Made by a program: the position numbers and the translations under genes
Source: Marinobacterium rhizophilum
GTDB lineage: Bacteria > Pseudomonadota > Gammaproteobacteria > Pseudomonadales > Balneatricaceae
Assembly: GCF_024397915.1 (NCBI RefSeq)
Contig: NZ_CP073347.1
Span: 2,542,001-2,606,000 of the forward strand
DNA: 64,000 nt
Direction: 5' to 3'
In this document: piece after piece, positions 52,521 through 62,524 of the stretch
Layout of the letters: each line of letters opens with the position of its first letter
How positions within the stretch are numbered: the stretch's first letter is position 1
Notes under the pieces: generated by a model
The model's database searches: none
The model's input: only the letters and a program-made list of their open reading frames with translations
Told to the model about the DNA's origin: nothing

Positions 52521-53933
52521 TCAACCTCTTCCATATAAATCCTCAAGCCTCACAATATCGTCCTCCCCCAGATAGGCACCGGACTGCACTTCAATCAGTT
52601 CCAGTGGAACACGACCCGGGTTTTCCAGTGAGTGGATCTGGCCAATGGGTATGTAGGTAGACTGATTTTCGGTAACGAGGTAGGTCTTGTCGCCGTTGGT
52701 GACTTTCGCCGTACCGCTGACGACGATCCAGTGCTCGGCCCGGTGATGATGCATCTGCACAGACAGCTTGGCGCCAGGCTTCACGGTAATGTGCTTGACC
52801 TGGTAGCGACTGCCTGCATCGATGGAATCATAACAGCCCCAGGGCCGGTACACTTCCCGATGGTTCACGTGTTCCGTTCTGCCCTGCTGTTCGAGTTCTT
52901 CGACAATGTGCTTTACATCCTGTACCCGGTCCTTCCTTGCGACCAGTACCGCATCCCTGGTTTCGACGATTACCAGGTCGTCCACACCAATGGCTGCCAC
53001 CAGCCGGTGCTCGGCGTAGGCGAGAATGCCCTGGCAGTCCTTAATCAGCACATCACCTTTGAGCACATTGTCCTCGGCATCCTTTGCGGACACATCGGCC
53101 AGTGCCGACCAGGAGCCGACATCACTCCAGCCGGCATCCAACGGCACCAGTACAGCATCTTCGGTGTGCTCCATCACGGCGTAATCGATCGATTCAGAAG
53201 CGCAACCGGCAAATGCCGGGGCGTCCACCCGCACAAAATCCAGATCCTGTTTGGCACCGGCAATCGCCTGACGACAGCTATGCAGCATTTGCGGACGAAA
53301 AGCTTCAAGTTCGGCAAGATAGCGGCTGGCCCGGAACATGAACATGCCGCTGTTCCAGAAGTAATCGTTGGAGTCCACATAGGCCTGCGCCGTTGCAAAA
53401 TCGGGTTTTTCCACAAACTCGGCTACCTGCAGTGCTACGGTAGTATTGCCATGCACTGGCGCTGCTTTCACATAGCCATAACCTGTTTCAGGGCAGGAAG
53501 GCTGAATACCAAAGGTGACCAGGCGCCCGGCCTCTGCCTGTTCCAGCGCAATGCCAATGGCTGCCTGAAATGCCGGTTGATCCTGAATCAGGTGGTCAGC
53601 GGGCAATACCAGCAGCACCGGGTCTTCACCGTCACACATCGCCTGAATTGCCGCCAGCGCTATGGCCGGCGCCGTATTGCGCCCCTCGGGCTCCAGCAGG
53701 ATGGTGGCGTCGCCAACTCCGATATGCCGCAACTGCTCGGCGGCCATAAACCGGTGCTCTTCGTTACAGATCAGAACCGCAGGCTCGCAGCTCAGGTCGG
53801 CAAGCCGCTCAAGTGTCGCCTGCAGCATGGTTTTATCCCCATCCAGCTTCAAAAACTGCTTGGGGCTCAGCTGGCGCGAAAGCGGCCACAATCGCGAACC
53901 CGTTCCTCCTGCCATCACTACGGGCACAAACAT
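52521..53933 (-). CDS. manC: Mannose-1-phosphate guanylyltransferase / mannose-6-phosphate isomerase
   Basis: Bifunctional enzyme making GDP-mannose, the precursor for gmd and fcl. 470 residues. Nucleotidyltransferase domain: MAGGTGSRLWPLSR, with SPKQFLKL, and FVEKPDFATA. C-terminal cupin isomerase domain: RPWGCYDSIDAG, LSVQMHHHRAEHWIVVSGTAKV with the metal histidines. GC content is typical of the chromosome, unlike its AT-rich neighbours. Confidence 0.96.
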   Translation of the reverse strand: MFVPVVMAGGTGSRLWPLSRQLSPKQFLKLDGDKTMLQATLERLADLSCEPAVLICNEEHRFMAAEQLRHIGVGDATILLEPEGRNTAPAIALAAIQAMCDGEDPVLLVLPADHLIQDQPAFQAAIGIALEQAEAGRLVTFGIQPSCPETGYGYVKAAPVHGNTTVALQVAEFVEKPDFATAQAYVDSNDYFWNSGMFMFRASRYLAELEAFRPQMLHSCRQAIAGAKQDLDFVRVDAPAFAGCASESIDYAVMEHTEDAVLVPLDAGWSDVGSWSALADVSAKDAEDNVLKGDVLIKDCQGILAYAEHRLVAAIGVDDLVIVETRDAVLVARKDRVQDVKHIVEELEQQGRTEHVNHREVYRPWGCYDSIDAGSRYQVKHITVKPGAKLSVQMHHHRAEHWIVVSGTAKVTNGDKTYLVTENQSTYIPIGQIHSLENPGRVPLELIEVQSGAYLGEDDIVRLEDLYGRG

Positions 53934-53981
53934 TCAGTTACTCCCTCAGCTTGATTGCCGATTACAGTATAGAAAGGTCAT

Positions 53982-54956
53982 CTACTGTCGAACCCTGCCC
54001 TGCTCTGCCTCGAACCAGCGATATAGCGTCCGGAGCCCGGTATCCAACTCAATGGACGGCTGCCAGCCAAGTGTCTGTATGCGACTGATATCCAGCAGCT
54101 TGCGCGGGGTGCCATCCGGCTTGGAGGTATCAAAGACCAATTGTCCGTTAAAGCCCGAGATCCTGGCGATGGATTCTGCCAGATGACGAATACTGACCTC
54201 CTTCCCCGAGCCCACATTGATGTGGGATTGCATCGGGCTTGTCCGGGATGCGTACACCGGCTGTTCCAGCTCCATCAGGTGGATACAGGCATGCGCCAGG
54301 TCATCCACGTGCAAAAATTCGCGCAGTGGCCTGCCACTACCCCAGATCTGGGTCTCGCTGGCCTGGGACTGAATCGCATCATAGAACCGGCGCATAAGCG
54401 CCGGAATCACATGGGCATTCTCGGAATGAAAATTGTCCCCAGGCCCGTACAGATTGGTCGGCATCACGCAGCGGTAATCCCGGCCATACTGGCGGTTAAA
54501 GCTCTCACAAAGCTTGATACCGGCAATCTTGGCAATGGCATAGGGCTCATTGGTTGGCTCCAGCGGCCCGGTCAGCAAGGCCTCCTCCCTGATAGGTTGC
54601 GACGCCAGGCGTGGATAAATGCAGGAGGAACCGAGGAACAGCAGCTTATTCACGCCTGCACGATGCGCCGCCTGGATCAGGTTGCACTCGATCATCAGGT
54701 TTTCGTAGATAAAGTCTGCCGGATAGTGGCTGTTGGCATGAATACCGCCCACCTTCGCCGCCGCCAGATACACCTGGTCTACCCGATGCAGCCCCAGGAA
54801 GTTCTCAACCGCCTGTTGGCGAGTGAGGTCCAGCTCCGCTCGACTCGCGGTCAGAATATTGCTGTAGCCCAGCAATTCAAGCCTGCGTACTATGGCCGCA
54901 CCCACCATGCCACCATGCCCGGCAACAAAGATTCGCTGATCGCGCTTAACAGCCAC
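53982..54956 (-). CDS. fcl: GDP-L-fucose synthase
   Basis: Converts GDP-4-keto-6-deoxy-mannose to GDP-L-fucose (epimerase-reductase). 324 residues: FVAGHGGMVGAAIVRRL, LGSSCIYPRLASQPI with catalytic Ser and Cys, and YAIAKIAGIKLCE (Tyr-x-x-x-Lys). Directly follows gmd (one base between), so the pathway manC-gmd-fcl is complete. Confidence 0.96.
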   Translation of the reverse strand: MAVKRDQRIFVAGHGGMVGAAIVRRLELLGYSNILTASRAELDLTRQQAVENFLGLHRVDQVYLAAAKVGGIHANSHYPADFIYENLMIECNLIQAAHRAGVNKLLFLGSSCIYPRLASQPIREEALLTGPLEPTNEPYAIAKIAGIKLCESFNRQYGRDYRCVMPTNLYGPGDNFHSENAHVIPALMRRFYDAIQSQASETQIWGSGRPLREFLHVDDLAHACIHLMELEQPVYASRTSPMQSHINVGSGKEVSIRHLAESIARISGFNGQLVFDTSKPDGTPRKLLDISRIQTLGWQPSIELDTGLRTLYRWFEAEQGRVRQ

Positions 54957-54957
54957 C

Positions 54958-56079
54958 TTAGTTCTCCACCGATACAGGCAGCTCGAAGCCGTGCTGTTTC
55001 AGCAACGCATGACGCTGTGCGTCTTTCAGGTCGCAATCGATCATCTCGCGGCAAAGCTGCTGAAGTGTGATTACAGGCTCCCAGCCGAGTTTGTCCCGTG
55101 CGAGCGAGGCATCCCCCAGCAAGGATTCAACTTCAGTCGGGCGGAAATAACGCGGATCGATGCGTACTACCACATCCCCCGCCTTCAGCGCCGGTGCCTT
55201 GTCGCCTTCCACATTATCGACAATAGCCACCTCATCAAGCCCCTGGCCCCTGAAGACCAGACTGACGCCCAGTTCCGCGGCACTCAGCTGCAGAAACTCG
55301 CGCACCGAGTGCTGCACGCCGCTGGCAATAACAAAGTCCTCTGGCGTGTCTTGCTGTAGCATTAGCCACTGCATCTGCACATAATCCCGCGCATGTCCCC
55401 AGTCGCGCAGCGCATCCAGATTGCCCATGTACAGGCAGGACTCCAGCCCCTGGGCAATATTGCACAGGCCCCGGGTGACCTTGCGGGTGACGAAGGTCTC
55501 GCCACGACGCGGCGATTCATGGTTGAAAAGAATGCCATTACAGGCATACATGCCATAGGCCTCACGGTAGTTCACCGTAATCCAGTAGGCATAGAGTTTT
55601 GCCACAGCATAAGGCGAGCGCGGATAGAACGGCGTGGTCTCCGTTTGCGGCGTCTCCTGCACCAGGCCATAGAGCTCGGAGGTCGACGCCTGGTAAAATC
55701 GGGTCTTGTGTTCCAGCCCCAGCAAACGAATGGCTTCAAGCAATCGCAGCGTTCCCATGGCGTCCACATCCGCGGTGTATTCCGGTGCCTCGAAACTGAC
55801 CGCCACATGGGACTGGGCACCGAGGTTGTAGACCTCGTCCGGCTGCACCTGCTGGATGATGCGTGTCAGGTTGGAAGAGTCCGTCAAATCGCCGTAGTGC
55901 AGCACGAAATTGCGATTATCCAGGTGTGGTTCCTGATAGATATGATCGACACGCTGGGTATTGAACGACGAGGCCCGGCGCTTTATACCGTGCACCTGGT
56001 AGCCTTTTTCCAGCAGAAACTCGGCGAGGTAGGAGCCATCCTGGCCGGTGATACCGGTAATAAGGGCTTTTTTGTTCAT
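54958..56079 (-). CDS. gmd: GDP-mannose 4,6-dehydratase
   Basis: First step from GDP-mannose to GDP-fucose (also to rhamnose or perosamine). 373 residues: ALITGITGQDGSYLAEFLLE, then GIKRRASSFNTQRVDH, STSELYGLVQETPQTE and YAVAKLYAYWITVNYREAYG with the Tyr-x-x-x-Lys. Full length and unremarkable. Confidence 0.97.
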   Translation of the reverse strand: MNKKALITGITGQDGSYLAEFLLEKGYQVHGIKRRASSFNTQRVDHIYQEPHLDNRNFVLHYGDLTDSSNLTRIIQQVQPDEVYNLGAQSHVAVSFEAPEYTADVDAMGTLRLLEAIRLLGLEHKTRFYQASTSELYGLVQETPQTETTPFYPRSPYAVAKLYAYWITVNYREAYGMYACNGILFNHESPRRGETFVTRKVTRGLCNIAQGLESCLYMGNLDALRDWGHARDYVQMQWLMLQQDTPEDFVIASGVQHSVREFLQLSAAELGVSLVFRGQGLDEVAIVDNVEGDKAPALKAGDVVVRIDPRYFRPTEVESLLGDASLARDKLGWEPVITLQQLCREMIDCDLKDAQRHALLKQHGFELPVSVEN

Positions 56080-56114
56080 ATCAAATAATGGCTTCCCGGT
56101 GCCTGTTCAGAATC

Positions 56115-57374
56115 TCAGCGCTGATGTTCATCAATGGCTCGTTGGTAAACTTCAAGATACTGCGGTATCACGACTTCCGGACTCCACAAGCGCACCGCTC
56201 GCTCACGGGCTGCGAGTGAAAGCTGTTGATATCGCTCACTGTCCTCCAGTACCCATGCAATTCCCGCTGCCAAATCTTCTGGTGAAAAAGGTTCAGCGAG
56301 ATAGCCAGTTGCAGCATGAACCACGACATCAGGCAAACCTGTGGTATTGAAGGCGACAACCGGAGTACCACAAGACTGAGCCTCGGTTCCGGTTTGAGGT
56401 AGGTTCTCTTGCAATGACGGCACTACCATTACATCCACCGCGTTATACAGAAGAGCTAGAGAAAAATCATCATGCAGATGCCCCATATAATTTATGGGTA
56501 AACCTAGTTCAGGCCGAACAGCGGGCTGACTTTGCCCGAACACCACGGCTTCCAGCTCAGCTTTGCTGCTCCCGGCCATCAATTCCTGTAATGCCTTTTG
56601 TAGTAAGGCAAACCCCTTGCGCGGATCGCTCGCGCCCCCTATGGCTCCATAAGCAATATACCTTTTGCCCACAGTCAGCCCCAGCGCCTTGCGGCAAAAA
56701 GCTTTATCCATCGGTTTAAAACAGTTGGTATCCAATACGTTCGGGATTACATGTATGGGCCATTCACGCATCAAGTCACTTTCTCCAGCACACTGCGCTA
56801 GCCAGTGGCTTGGACAGATGACATGTCGAGGCTGGGACCAATGTTTCTTTTTCCTTTTCCAGGTCCAGCGGTCAATATCGATACGTGTGCTACCGGGCTC
56901 TCTGTTAGCACGATGATAGCCGGACCGGAACCGGGCATCTGGCCTATCTTCGGTGTAATGTTCTGAACCACAAAAAGCCCACATATCATGCAGGGTAAAT
57001 ATCGTAGGTTTTAAAATACGCCCAATTTGGCACACCGATATAGTTTCTTCGTTTACCCAGTGTAAATTTACTATATCCGCATTAGTAGACTGAATCCGAT
57101 GAAAAATCCTTGAAGGAATAAGATTGACTGATCTAGTTGTAGATTTAGATGTCCGCTCAAAATTTGAAATAAAATGACCCAACTGAGAACCCAAGATGAA
57201 CCATACTTTATCTAGTCTACGAGAAAGTGAGATAGCAAAGTGGCTATGGCCGCTTTTTTTGCGCACCAAGATGCGTGAAATAATATTCTTTTCTTGAAAA
57301 AAACTTGAAAGACGGAATGCAGCTCGAGCGGCTCCCCCTTGAGTATCAGAACTATTAACAATTAAGACTTTCAT
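56115..57374 (-). CDS. Family 4 glycosyltransferase
   Basis: 419 residues, GT-B fold: N-terminal VLIVNSSDTQGGAARAAFRL, LHDMWAFCGSEHY, and a C-terminal Rossmann part with VVPSLQENLPQTGTEAQSCG and VVAFNTTGLPDVVVHAATGYL, the Glu-containing donor site typical of GT4. It ends 36 bases before gmd. The N-terminal half is AT-rich, the C-terminal half less so. Probably transfers a sugar in repeat-unit assembly. Confidence 0.9.
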   Translation of the reverse strand: MKVLIVNSSDTQGGAARAAFRLSSFFQEKNIISRILVRKKSGHSHFAISLSRRLDKVWFILGSQLGHFISNFERTSKSTTRSVNLIPSRIFHRIQSTNADIVNLHWVNEETISVCQIGRILKPTIFTLHDMWAFCGSEHYTEDRPDARFRSGYHRANREPGSTRIDIDRWTWKRKKKHWSQPRHVICPSHWLAQCAGESDLMREWPIHVIPNVLDTNCFKPMDKAFCRKALGLTVGKRYIAYGAIGGASDPRKGFALLQKALQELMAGSSKAELEAVVFGQSQPAVRPELGLPINYMGHLHDDFSLALLYNAVDVMVVPSLQENLPQTGTEAQSCGTPVVAFNTTGLPDVVVHAATGYLAEPFSPEDLAAGIAWVLEDSERYQQLSLAARERAVRLWSPEVVIPQYLEVYQRAIDEHQR

Positions 57375-58279
57375 CTTTTCTTAAAAACAGCGATAACTGT
57401 ATGTCCATTTAAAAAGTAATCATCATCAAAGAATCGATTCACTATTTTTGCTATAAGTACAGAACCCTTTGACACTATATTTCTTACTAATGAAAAATCC
57501 AACATCCTATTCCTCAAAAACATCTTCTGAATTTCGACCGAAAGATACCAAACTTTATGTACAGCCTGAAGCGGCTCAGTTGAAATATCGATAACATCTA
57601 AATCAAAAATTTTTGCTATTTTCTCTAGGGATCTCTTATTCCATCTTGAGAGATGATGCGGCGGTAGATTCAATGCGTTATTAACTGCATAAGATAAAAA
57701 TGAGTCTTCAGTTGGAACAGCCACAATCATTACTCCTCCGGGTCGAAGACAGCTAATTTTACTAGACAGAAAACTTTTAATGTTTGGAACATGTTCTAAC
57801 ACTTGAAAACTACAAACAACATCGTAATAATTTTCTCTTTTAATCGAATGGCTTTCAACAGACTCATTTATAATTGAAACGCCAAACGCCTCACCTAACT
57901 CTTTAGCCTTAGGGCTCACTTCAAGCGCCGTATACTCACAATTCGGCAGATAGCGACGAAAAGCTCCTTTACCTGCCCCAACTTCTAGAACTCGCTGAGA
58001 TTCTTTAACATACTTACAGCTTTCAGTATACTCAAATTTATCTTCCGAGTAATACCATTCATGTTTTTGAAGTTGGTTATAAAAATTCTCGCTCCCAAAA
58101 TAAAGCGGATAAAAAAAACCAAGACCACAACACCGGCAAATCAAGTATTCTACATGCTCTTTGATTATGTCACTGATATCCATTGAAAAATCTTTTTTGT
58201 AAATATAAATTAAATCATTTTTTTTTAAAGACTCTATTTCAGAGACATCAGATGAATAACATAAAGGGCAGCTATACAT
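57371..58279 (-). CDS. SAM-dependent methyltransferase with N-terminal zinc ribbon
   Basis: 302 residues. An N-terminal CPLC ... CRCC pair (residues about 4-52) suggests a zinc ribbon, as in sugar methyltransferase families. The catalytic domain has motif I RVLEVGAGKGAFRRYLP and VVCSFQVLEHVPNI then LRPGGVMIVAVP. A likely role is O- or C-methylation of a polysaccharide sugar. Very AT-rich. Overlaps both neighbours (ATGA with the GT4, eight bases with the next gene). Confidence 0.85.
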   Translation of the reverse strand: MYSCPLCYSSDVSEIESLKKNDLIYIYKKDFSMDISDIIKEHVEYLICRCCGLGFFYPLYFGSENFYNQLQKHEWYYSEDKFEYTESCKYVKESQRVLEVGAGKGAFRRYLPNCEYTALEVSPKAKELGEAFGVSIINESVESHSIKRENYYDVVCSFQVLEHVPNIKSFLSSKISCLRPGGVMIVAVPTEDSFLSYAVNNALNLPPHHLSRWNKRSLEKIAKIFDLDVIDISTEPLQAVHKVWYLSVEIQKMFLRNRMLDFSLVRNIVSKGSVLIAKIVNRFFDDDYFLNGHTVIAVFKKR

Positions 58280-59165
58280 AAATCTTTCTAATCCTATTAA
58301 CTATTCGTCTCTGTAAAGATAGAGAATAAAACTTTCTATATTCAGAAATAATATTCTTGTTAAAAAACACGAACTCATCAAAATTAAAATCTTCCTTCAA
58401 CCACAGAGCATCATCATAAGGATCATCAGCACCACAATGCACCCCACTACCATCAAGGCCAATATTTTTTACTAATGCCATCTTTGGAAGTAGCATGTAT
58501 TTTTCATTTTTCGCCATATAATAACATGAGCGTATATCAAATGCGTTTATTCTACCCTCTGACTCACTGCGTATCATGGCGGTCATATCCGACCCCATAG
58601 CTTTGAGATTTTTAACTGTCTCAGGATCATATTTAATTAGATCCCACGATGGTATTTTTGAAATCTTTTCATAACGATCCTTCCAAATACCAAACCCCCA
58701 ACCATGAAAACGACTGGAATAATAATTATCACAGCTTAAACATCTCAAAGAATAAAGATTGGGCGTATGGCCTCCAACAGCAAATACAGAGCCAATATTT
58801 TTTGAAAATTCCAGCCCCTCATTAACAAACCTTATAAAACCAGGCGCCGTAACTATATCATCCTCCATGAAAATAACTTTTCCGTATCTATTGAGGAGAA
58901 ATTCCATACCTCCCCGATTGTTGCTTACTCTACAATTATCACTCCTTTCCACTATATTAACAGATAAAAAACCACTTACAGAAGTAAGGTAGCTTCTAAC
59001 CATGCCAACTTTAGTTTCATCACCAACTTTTGGAGCATCTGAAAAGAAATAAACATTTGTTTTTTTTGCTAGAGTATTTTTCTTCAGTGACTCGACCGTT
59101 TTCATTAAATGATCGATTCTTGTGTACGTGGATATTGCAATTGGAGCTAGATCTAACACAGCCAT
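58272..59165 (-). CDS. Glycosyltransferase, GT-A fold
   Basis: 297 residues. N-terminal IAISTYTRIDHLMKTVESLK, then VYFFSDAPK, NNRGGMEFLLNRYGKVIF and a DXD-like VIFMEDDIVTAPGF. HGWGFGIWKDRYEKI is typical of GT2/GNT-I-related enzymes in capsule loci. AT-rich. ATG at 59165. Sugar and linkage unknown. Confidence 0.8.
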   Translation of the reverse strand: MAVLDLAPIAISTYTRIDHLMKTVESLKKNTLAKKTNVYFFSDAPKVGDETKVGMVRSYLTSVSGFLSVNIVERSDNCRVSNNRGGMEFLLNRYGKVIFMEDDIVTAPGFIRFVNEGLEFSKNIGSVFAVGGHTPNLYSLRCLSCDNYYSSRFHGWGFGIWKDRYEKISKIPSWDLIKYDPETVKNLKAMGSDMTAMIRSESEGRINAFDIRSCYYMAKNEKYMLLPKMALVKNIGLDGSGVHCGADDPYDDALWLKEDFNFDEFVFFNKNIISEYRKFYSLSLQRRIVNRIRKIYV

Positions 59166-59426
59166 TAATTACCTTCATAACTTGAAAATAAAAATAGTGA
59201 TATAATATTCAGCGCTTGCCTCAAATCCATTTAAAACTCTCAACTATTGAAATTAAGCACAATATCCTCCAGTTAATAACTATTTTATTCTCTTATCCAT
59301 GCTACAGCTTGAACCTCAATTATCTTATATAAAAAACCCACCGAGAATTTAAATCGCTCCTAGCCTGTGGAAATAAAATCAACAGAAAATTATAGAATAA
59401 AACAGCTTATTACCTTAAAACATGAA
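59166..59426. other. AT-rich intergenic region in the polysaccharide locus
   Basis: 261 bases, strongly AT-rich, between two leftward genes. It may carry an internal promoter; no site stands out. No coding frame seen. Confidence 0.5.
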
Positions 59427-61322
59427 TCAAAGAATTTCGTTCTTTGGCTTAACAAACTTACTTTTCATGAAAAATAAAGGCCTATTAAGAAATTCACCTA
59501 TAGAATCAACTCTATTAATATTGGTTTCATTGATAGAATCGTAGCGTGCATTTTCCTCATCAAAAACAGCTATCTCTTTAACATCCCAACTATTCTGCGT
59601 ACCAGAGCGAATAAACTCTATCAATTCAGATTTTGTTCCACTTTCAAAAAGAGGTAACTTAACATCTCCCTTCCAGTTAAAGCCCATCTGAAATAATAAT
59701 ATTTCAGTGGATAAAGCTAGATTATTCAAGCAGTGTATTATTTCTTGTTTAGCTGCTTCTGACGATAAGCTATCATCACCAAAATCATCACCAAAATGAT
59801 GTAATACATTTAAACAAAGTGAAATATCAAATAATTCTCCGTTACTAATACTTTCAAAATTATAGTACTCTCTCTGCACATCTATAACATTTTCGAAACC
59901 TAACAATTCAGAAGCTAAAGATATAAAGCTTGCATGATCTTTGTTCCCCTCAACACTTAATACCCTACATGCCCCACTATCCGCTGCCGAAAAACTAAAG
60001 TAACCAGTATTTGCTCCGATATCTAAAACCGATTTATTCTTGAAATCAACAACCGACTTGATATATTTCAGTCTTTCCAACTCATACTTACCTGTAGATA
60101 AGTAATCTTTTTCTGAAACATTTGATAACAACGGGTATAGTGCTTGATATTTGGAATGCTTACTTTCTAAATTCAAAAATTTAATGCACTTTTCAAAATC
60201 ACGATTAGTCATAAATAACATTCCATTATTAATTTTTTTATGCAAGGCCGTAGAGTCAGATCTAGCATAAACATCATGATCAGAAAGCAACTTTTCAATT
60301 ATTTTATTACTAACACCCTCTAAGCTTGGATACTTACGACATTTACTATTTTTTGCACCTTTAAACCATGCATACCAATATACTTTTTCATTAAGTATCG
60401 GAACTTTCTTAACATAAAAGCCACAATCCTTAGCAAAAAGTTCTAGAACCGAGGGACAATAATCCAAAGCCAACTGCAATGGCCCCCAAAATCTAGGGTT
60501 AATTTCGATAAAGTAAATTTTTCCATCATTACTTTTTATGACTTCCATCATAAACGCACCCCAATATCGACAAGAAAACAAATAACTAACCAACTCATCG
60601 ACATTAACTCCTGGATTTGATGAAGACTTTGCTAGAACAATAGATTTACCACCACTTTGTTGCAAAAGGTTTGATTGCCAATAATGCGCAAACCTCCCGT
60701 CTCGGCTTAAATAACCACAAAGATAATAACTATGCCCCAATACATACCGTTGAACAAACCAATCACTTAACTCGATACTTTTTCTTGCCACCTCTATATC
60801 TTCACAAGAAAAACAGATTTTAGGATAGTAAACAGACCCTTTATTGATATTTTCTTTTGGTTTGAAAACACATGGAGCATTTATCTCACCCTCAGCTAAT
60901 TCTTCCGGAGCAGACAAGCCGAATTGAGACTTTAAAAAAGACAAACTGCTTTTTTTGCCCGTTATTTCTTCATAAATATCAATGGACGGCATATTAATAA
61001 ACCATCCAAACCCATCGAGACTATCTCTATTCCCCAAGACAAAAAAATTTAAATACTCTGATGTTGGGCAGTATACCAATCTAGCATCACTACCATATAT
61101 CGACTTAATTACCTCAGCCGATTCCTCAAACAAAATAAGATCAAGACCTTTATCCAATCTAGAAAAAACAATTTTACCACTCCAATCCGTTTTAAATATT
61201 ATATCTTCAGATGTTGATGATATAATTGCGAACGGCAATTCATACAAACAGAAAAAACGACACAGCGAAATAACCGCTCTTTCATTATGCCCAGAGAAAA
61301 CAACAAAAACTTTTTTATTCAT
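59427..61322 (-). CDS. ATP-grasp ligase fused to a SAM methyltransferase
   Basis: 631 residues from the ATG at 61322 (a TTG two codons earlier is possible). Residues about 1-340 look like an ATP-grasp enzyme: a pre-ATP-grasp start VFVVFSGHNERAVISL, CVFKPKENINKGS (nucleotide Lys), and the metal-binding IYFIEINPRFWGPLQL. Residues about 400-560 are a class I methyltransferase: SVLDIGANTGYFSFSAADSG and LFDISLCLNVLHHFGDD. This suggests ligation (for example of an amino acid) and methylation of one substrate by one protein. AT-rich. Neither substrate is recognisable. Confidence 0.75.
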   Translation of the reverse strand: MNKKVFVVFSGHNERAVISLCRFFCLYELPFAIISSTSEDIIFKTDWSGKIVFSRLDKGLDLILFEESAEVIKSIYGSDARLVYCPTSEYLNFFVLGNRDSLDGFGWFINMPSIDIYEEITGKKSSLSFLKSQFGLSAPEELAEGEINAPCVFKPKENINKGSVYYPKICFSCEDIEVARKSIELSDWFVQRYVLGHSYYLCGYLSRDGRFAHYWQSNLLQQSGGKSIVLAKSSSNPGVNVDELVSYLFSCRYWGAFMMEVIKSNDGKIYFIEINPRFWGPLQLALDYCPSVLELFAKDCGFYVKKVPILNEKVYWYAWFKGAKNSKCRKYPSLEGVSNKIIEKLLSDHDVYARSDSTALHKKINNGMLFMTNRDFEKCIKFLNLESKHSKYQALYPLLSNVSEKDYLSTGKYELERLKYIKSVVDFKNKSVLDIGANTGYFSFSAADSGACRVLSVEGNKDHASFISLASELLGFENVIDVQREYYNFESISNGELFDISLCLNVLHHFGDDFGDDSLSSEAAKQEIIHCLNNLALSTEILLFQMGFNWKGDVKLPLFESGTKSELIEFIRSGTQNSWDVKEIAVFDEENARYDSINETNINRVDSIGEFLNRPLFFMKSKFVKPKNEIL

Positions 61323-61349
61323 AAACAATAAATCTTGGCATCTAAAAGT

Positions 61350-62468
61350 CTATGTAGTTTCACAATTAGAAATAAATTCAATTATATGTTCTTGGTCTTT
61401 TTTTTCAAGCGTAGGATAAATAGGAAGGCACAATATTCTGCGGGATATATAACTAGCCACCGGCAGGTTAGCTGGCTGCGCAGATATAAGATCCCGATAC
61501 ATCGAAAACTCACTGATCAGCGGATAGAAATAACGCCTTGTGTGGACATGATTATTCTTTAACTTAAAATATAGCTGATCCCGACTAATCGGGTACTCCG
61601 GCTCAATAAGAATCGGGAAGTAGGAGTAATTGGAAAGACTCTTTCCAACTTTCTCGAGAAAGCGGATACCCGGAATGTCCTTCAAGTACTGACGATAAGT
61701 CTGATCAATTTCGCGCCGGCGCTCGATAACATGATCGATATGTTGCAACTGTAACAACCCAAATGCAGCATTGACTTCGCTCATCTTGCCATTTATTCCT
61801 GGAGCAACCACTGTTACCTCATCAAGAATACCAAAGTTCTTCAGGTTGTTGATATGCTGCTTTGTTTTGGCATCCGGGCAGACGATCGCCCCCCCTTCAA
61901 ATGTATTAAATACCTTAGTTGCATGAAAGCTCAATGTACTTAAGTCACCGTGTCGCAGTATACTGCCACCACTATCCTGAACACCAAAAGCATGTGCCGC
62001 ATCATAGATCACGCGCAAATTATAATTGTCAGCTATTTTTTGTATAGACTCGACATCACAAGGGGTGCCATAACAGTGGACAGGCAGAATTGCAGTCGTC
62101 TGTGACGTGATCGCCGCTTCAATTTTTTTTGGGTCTATATTCAGTGTTTTTGGATCTATATCGACAAAAACAGGTTTAATTCCGTTCCAAAGCAGCGAAT
62201 GAGATGTTGCAACGAAGGAGTATGGCGTCGTTATTACTTCACCAGTAATACGAAGTGCCTGCAGCGCTGTCAGCAAAGCCACAGTGCCGCTATTAAACAG
62301 CGCAATCTCTGGCACACCTAAATACTCACACAGAGCCTGTTCCAGCTTTCCGTGCATAGGCCCGCCATTTGTTAACCTTTTACTTTCCCAAATCTCTTCC
62401 AGGTATGGAATAAACTCTTCAAGCGATGGCAAGTAGGGCTCGGTAACGTAGATAGGTTTATCGCTCAT
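61350..62468 (-). CDS. DegT/DnrJ/EryC1/StrS-family PLP aminotransferase
   Basis: 372 residues. Makes an amino sugar from a keto nucleotide sugar. LFNSGTVALLTALQAL, then TTPYSFVATSHSLLWNG, LPVHCYGTPCDVESI, IYDAAHAFG and FHATKVFNTFEGG with the PLP-binding Lys. ATG at 62468, stop 28 bases before the ATP-grasp gene. Since it lies in a locus with gmd, GDP-perosamine is one possible product, but the sugar cannot be assigned. Confidence 0.9.
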   Translation of the reverse strand: MSDKPIYVTEPYLPSLEEFIPYLEEIWESKRLTNGGPMHGKLEQALCEYLGVPEIALFNSGTVALLTALQALRITGEVITTPYSFVATSHSLLWNGIKPVFVDIDPKTLNIDPKKIEAAITSQTTAILPVHCYGTPCDVESIQKIADNYNLRVIYDAAHAFGVQDSGGSILRHGDLSTLSFHATKVFNTFEGGAIVCPDAKTKQHINNLKNFGILDEVTVVAPGINGKMSEVNAAFGLLQLQHIDHVIERRREIDQTYRQYLKDIPGIRFLEKVGKSLSNYSYFPILIEPEYPISRDQLYFKLKNNHVHTRRYFYPLISEFSMYRDLISAQPANLPVASYISRRILCLPIYPTLEKKDQEHIIEFISNCETT

Positions 62469-62524
62469 TAATTCACCGCTATTGTTCGCAATCCATCGAT
62501 AAGTATTTCTTTAGCCGAAACAGT

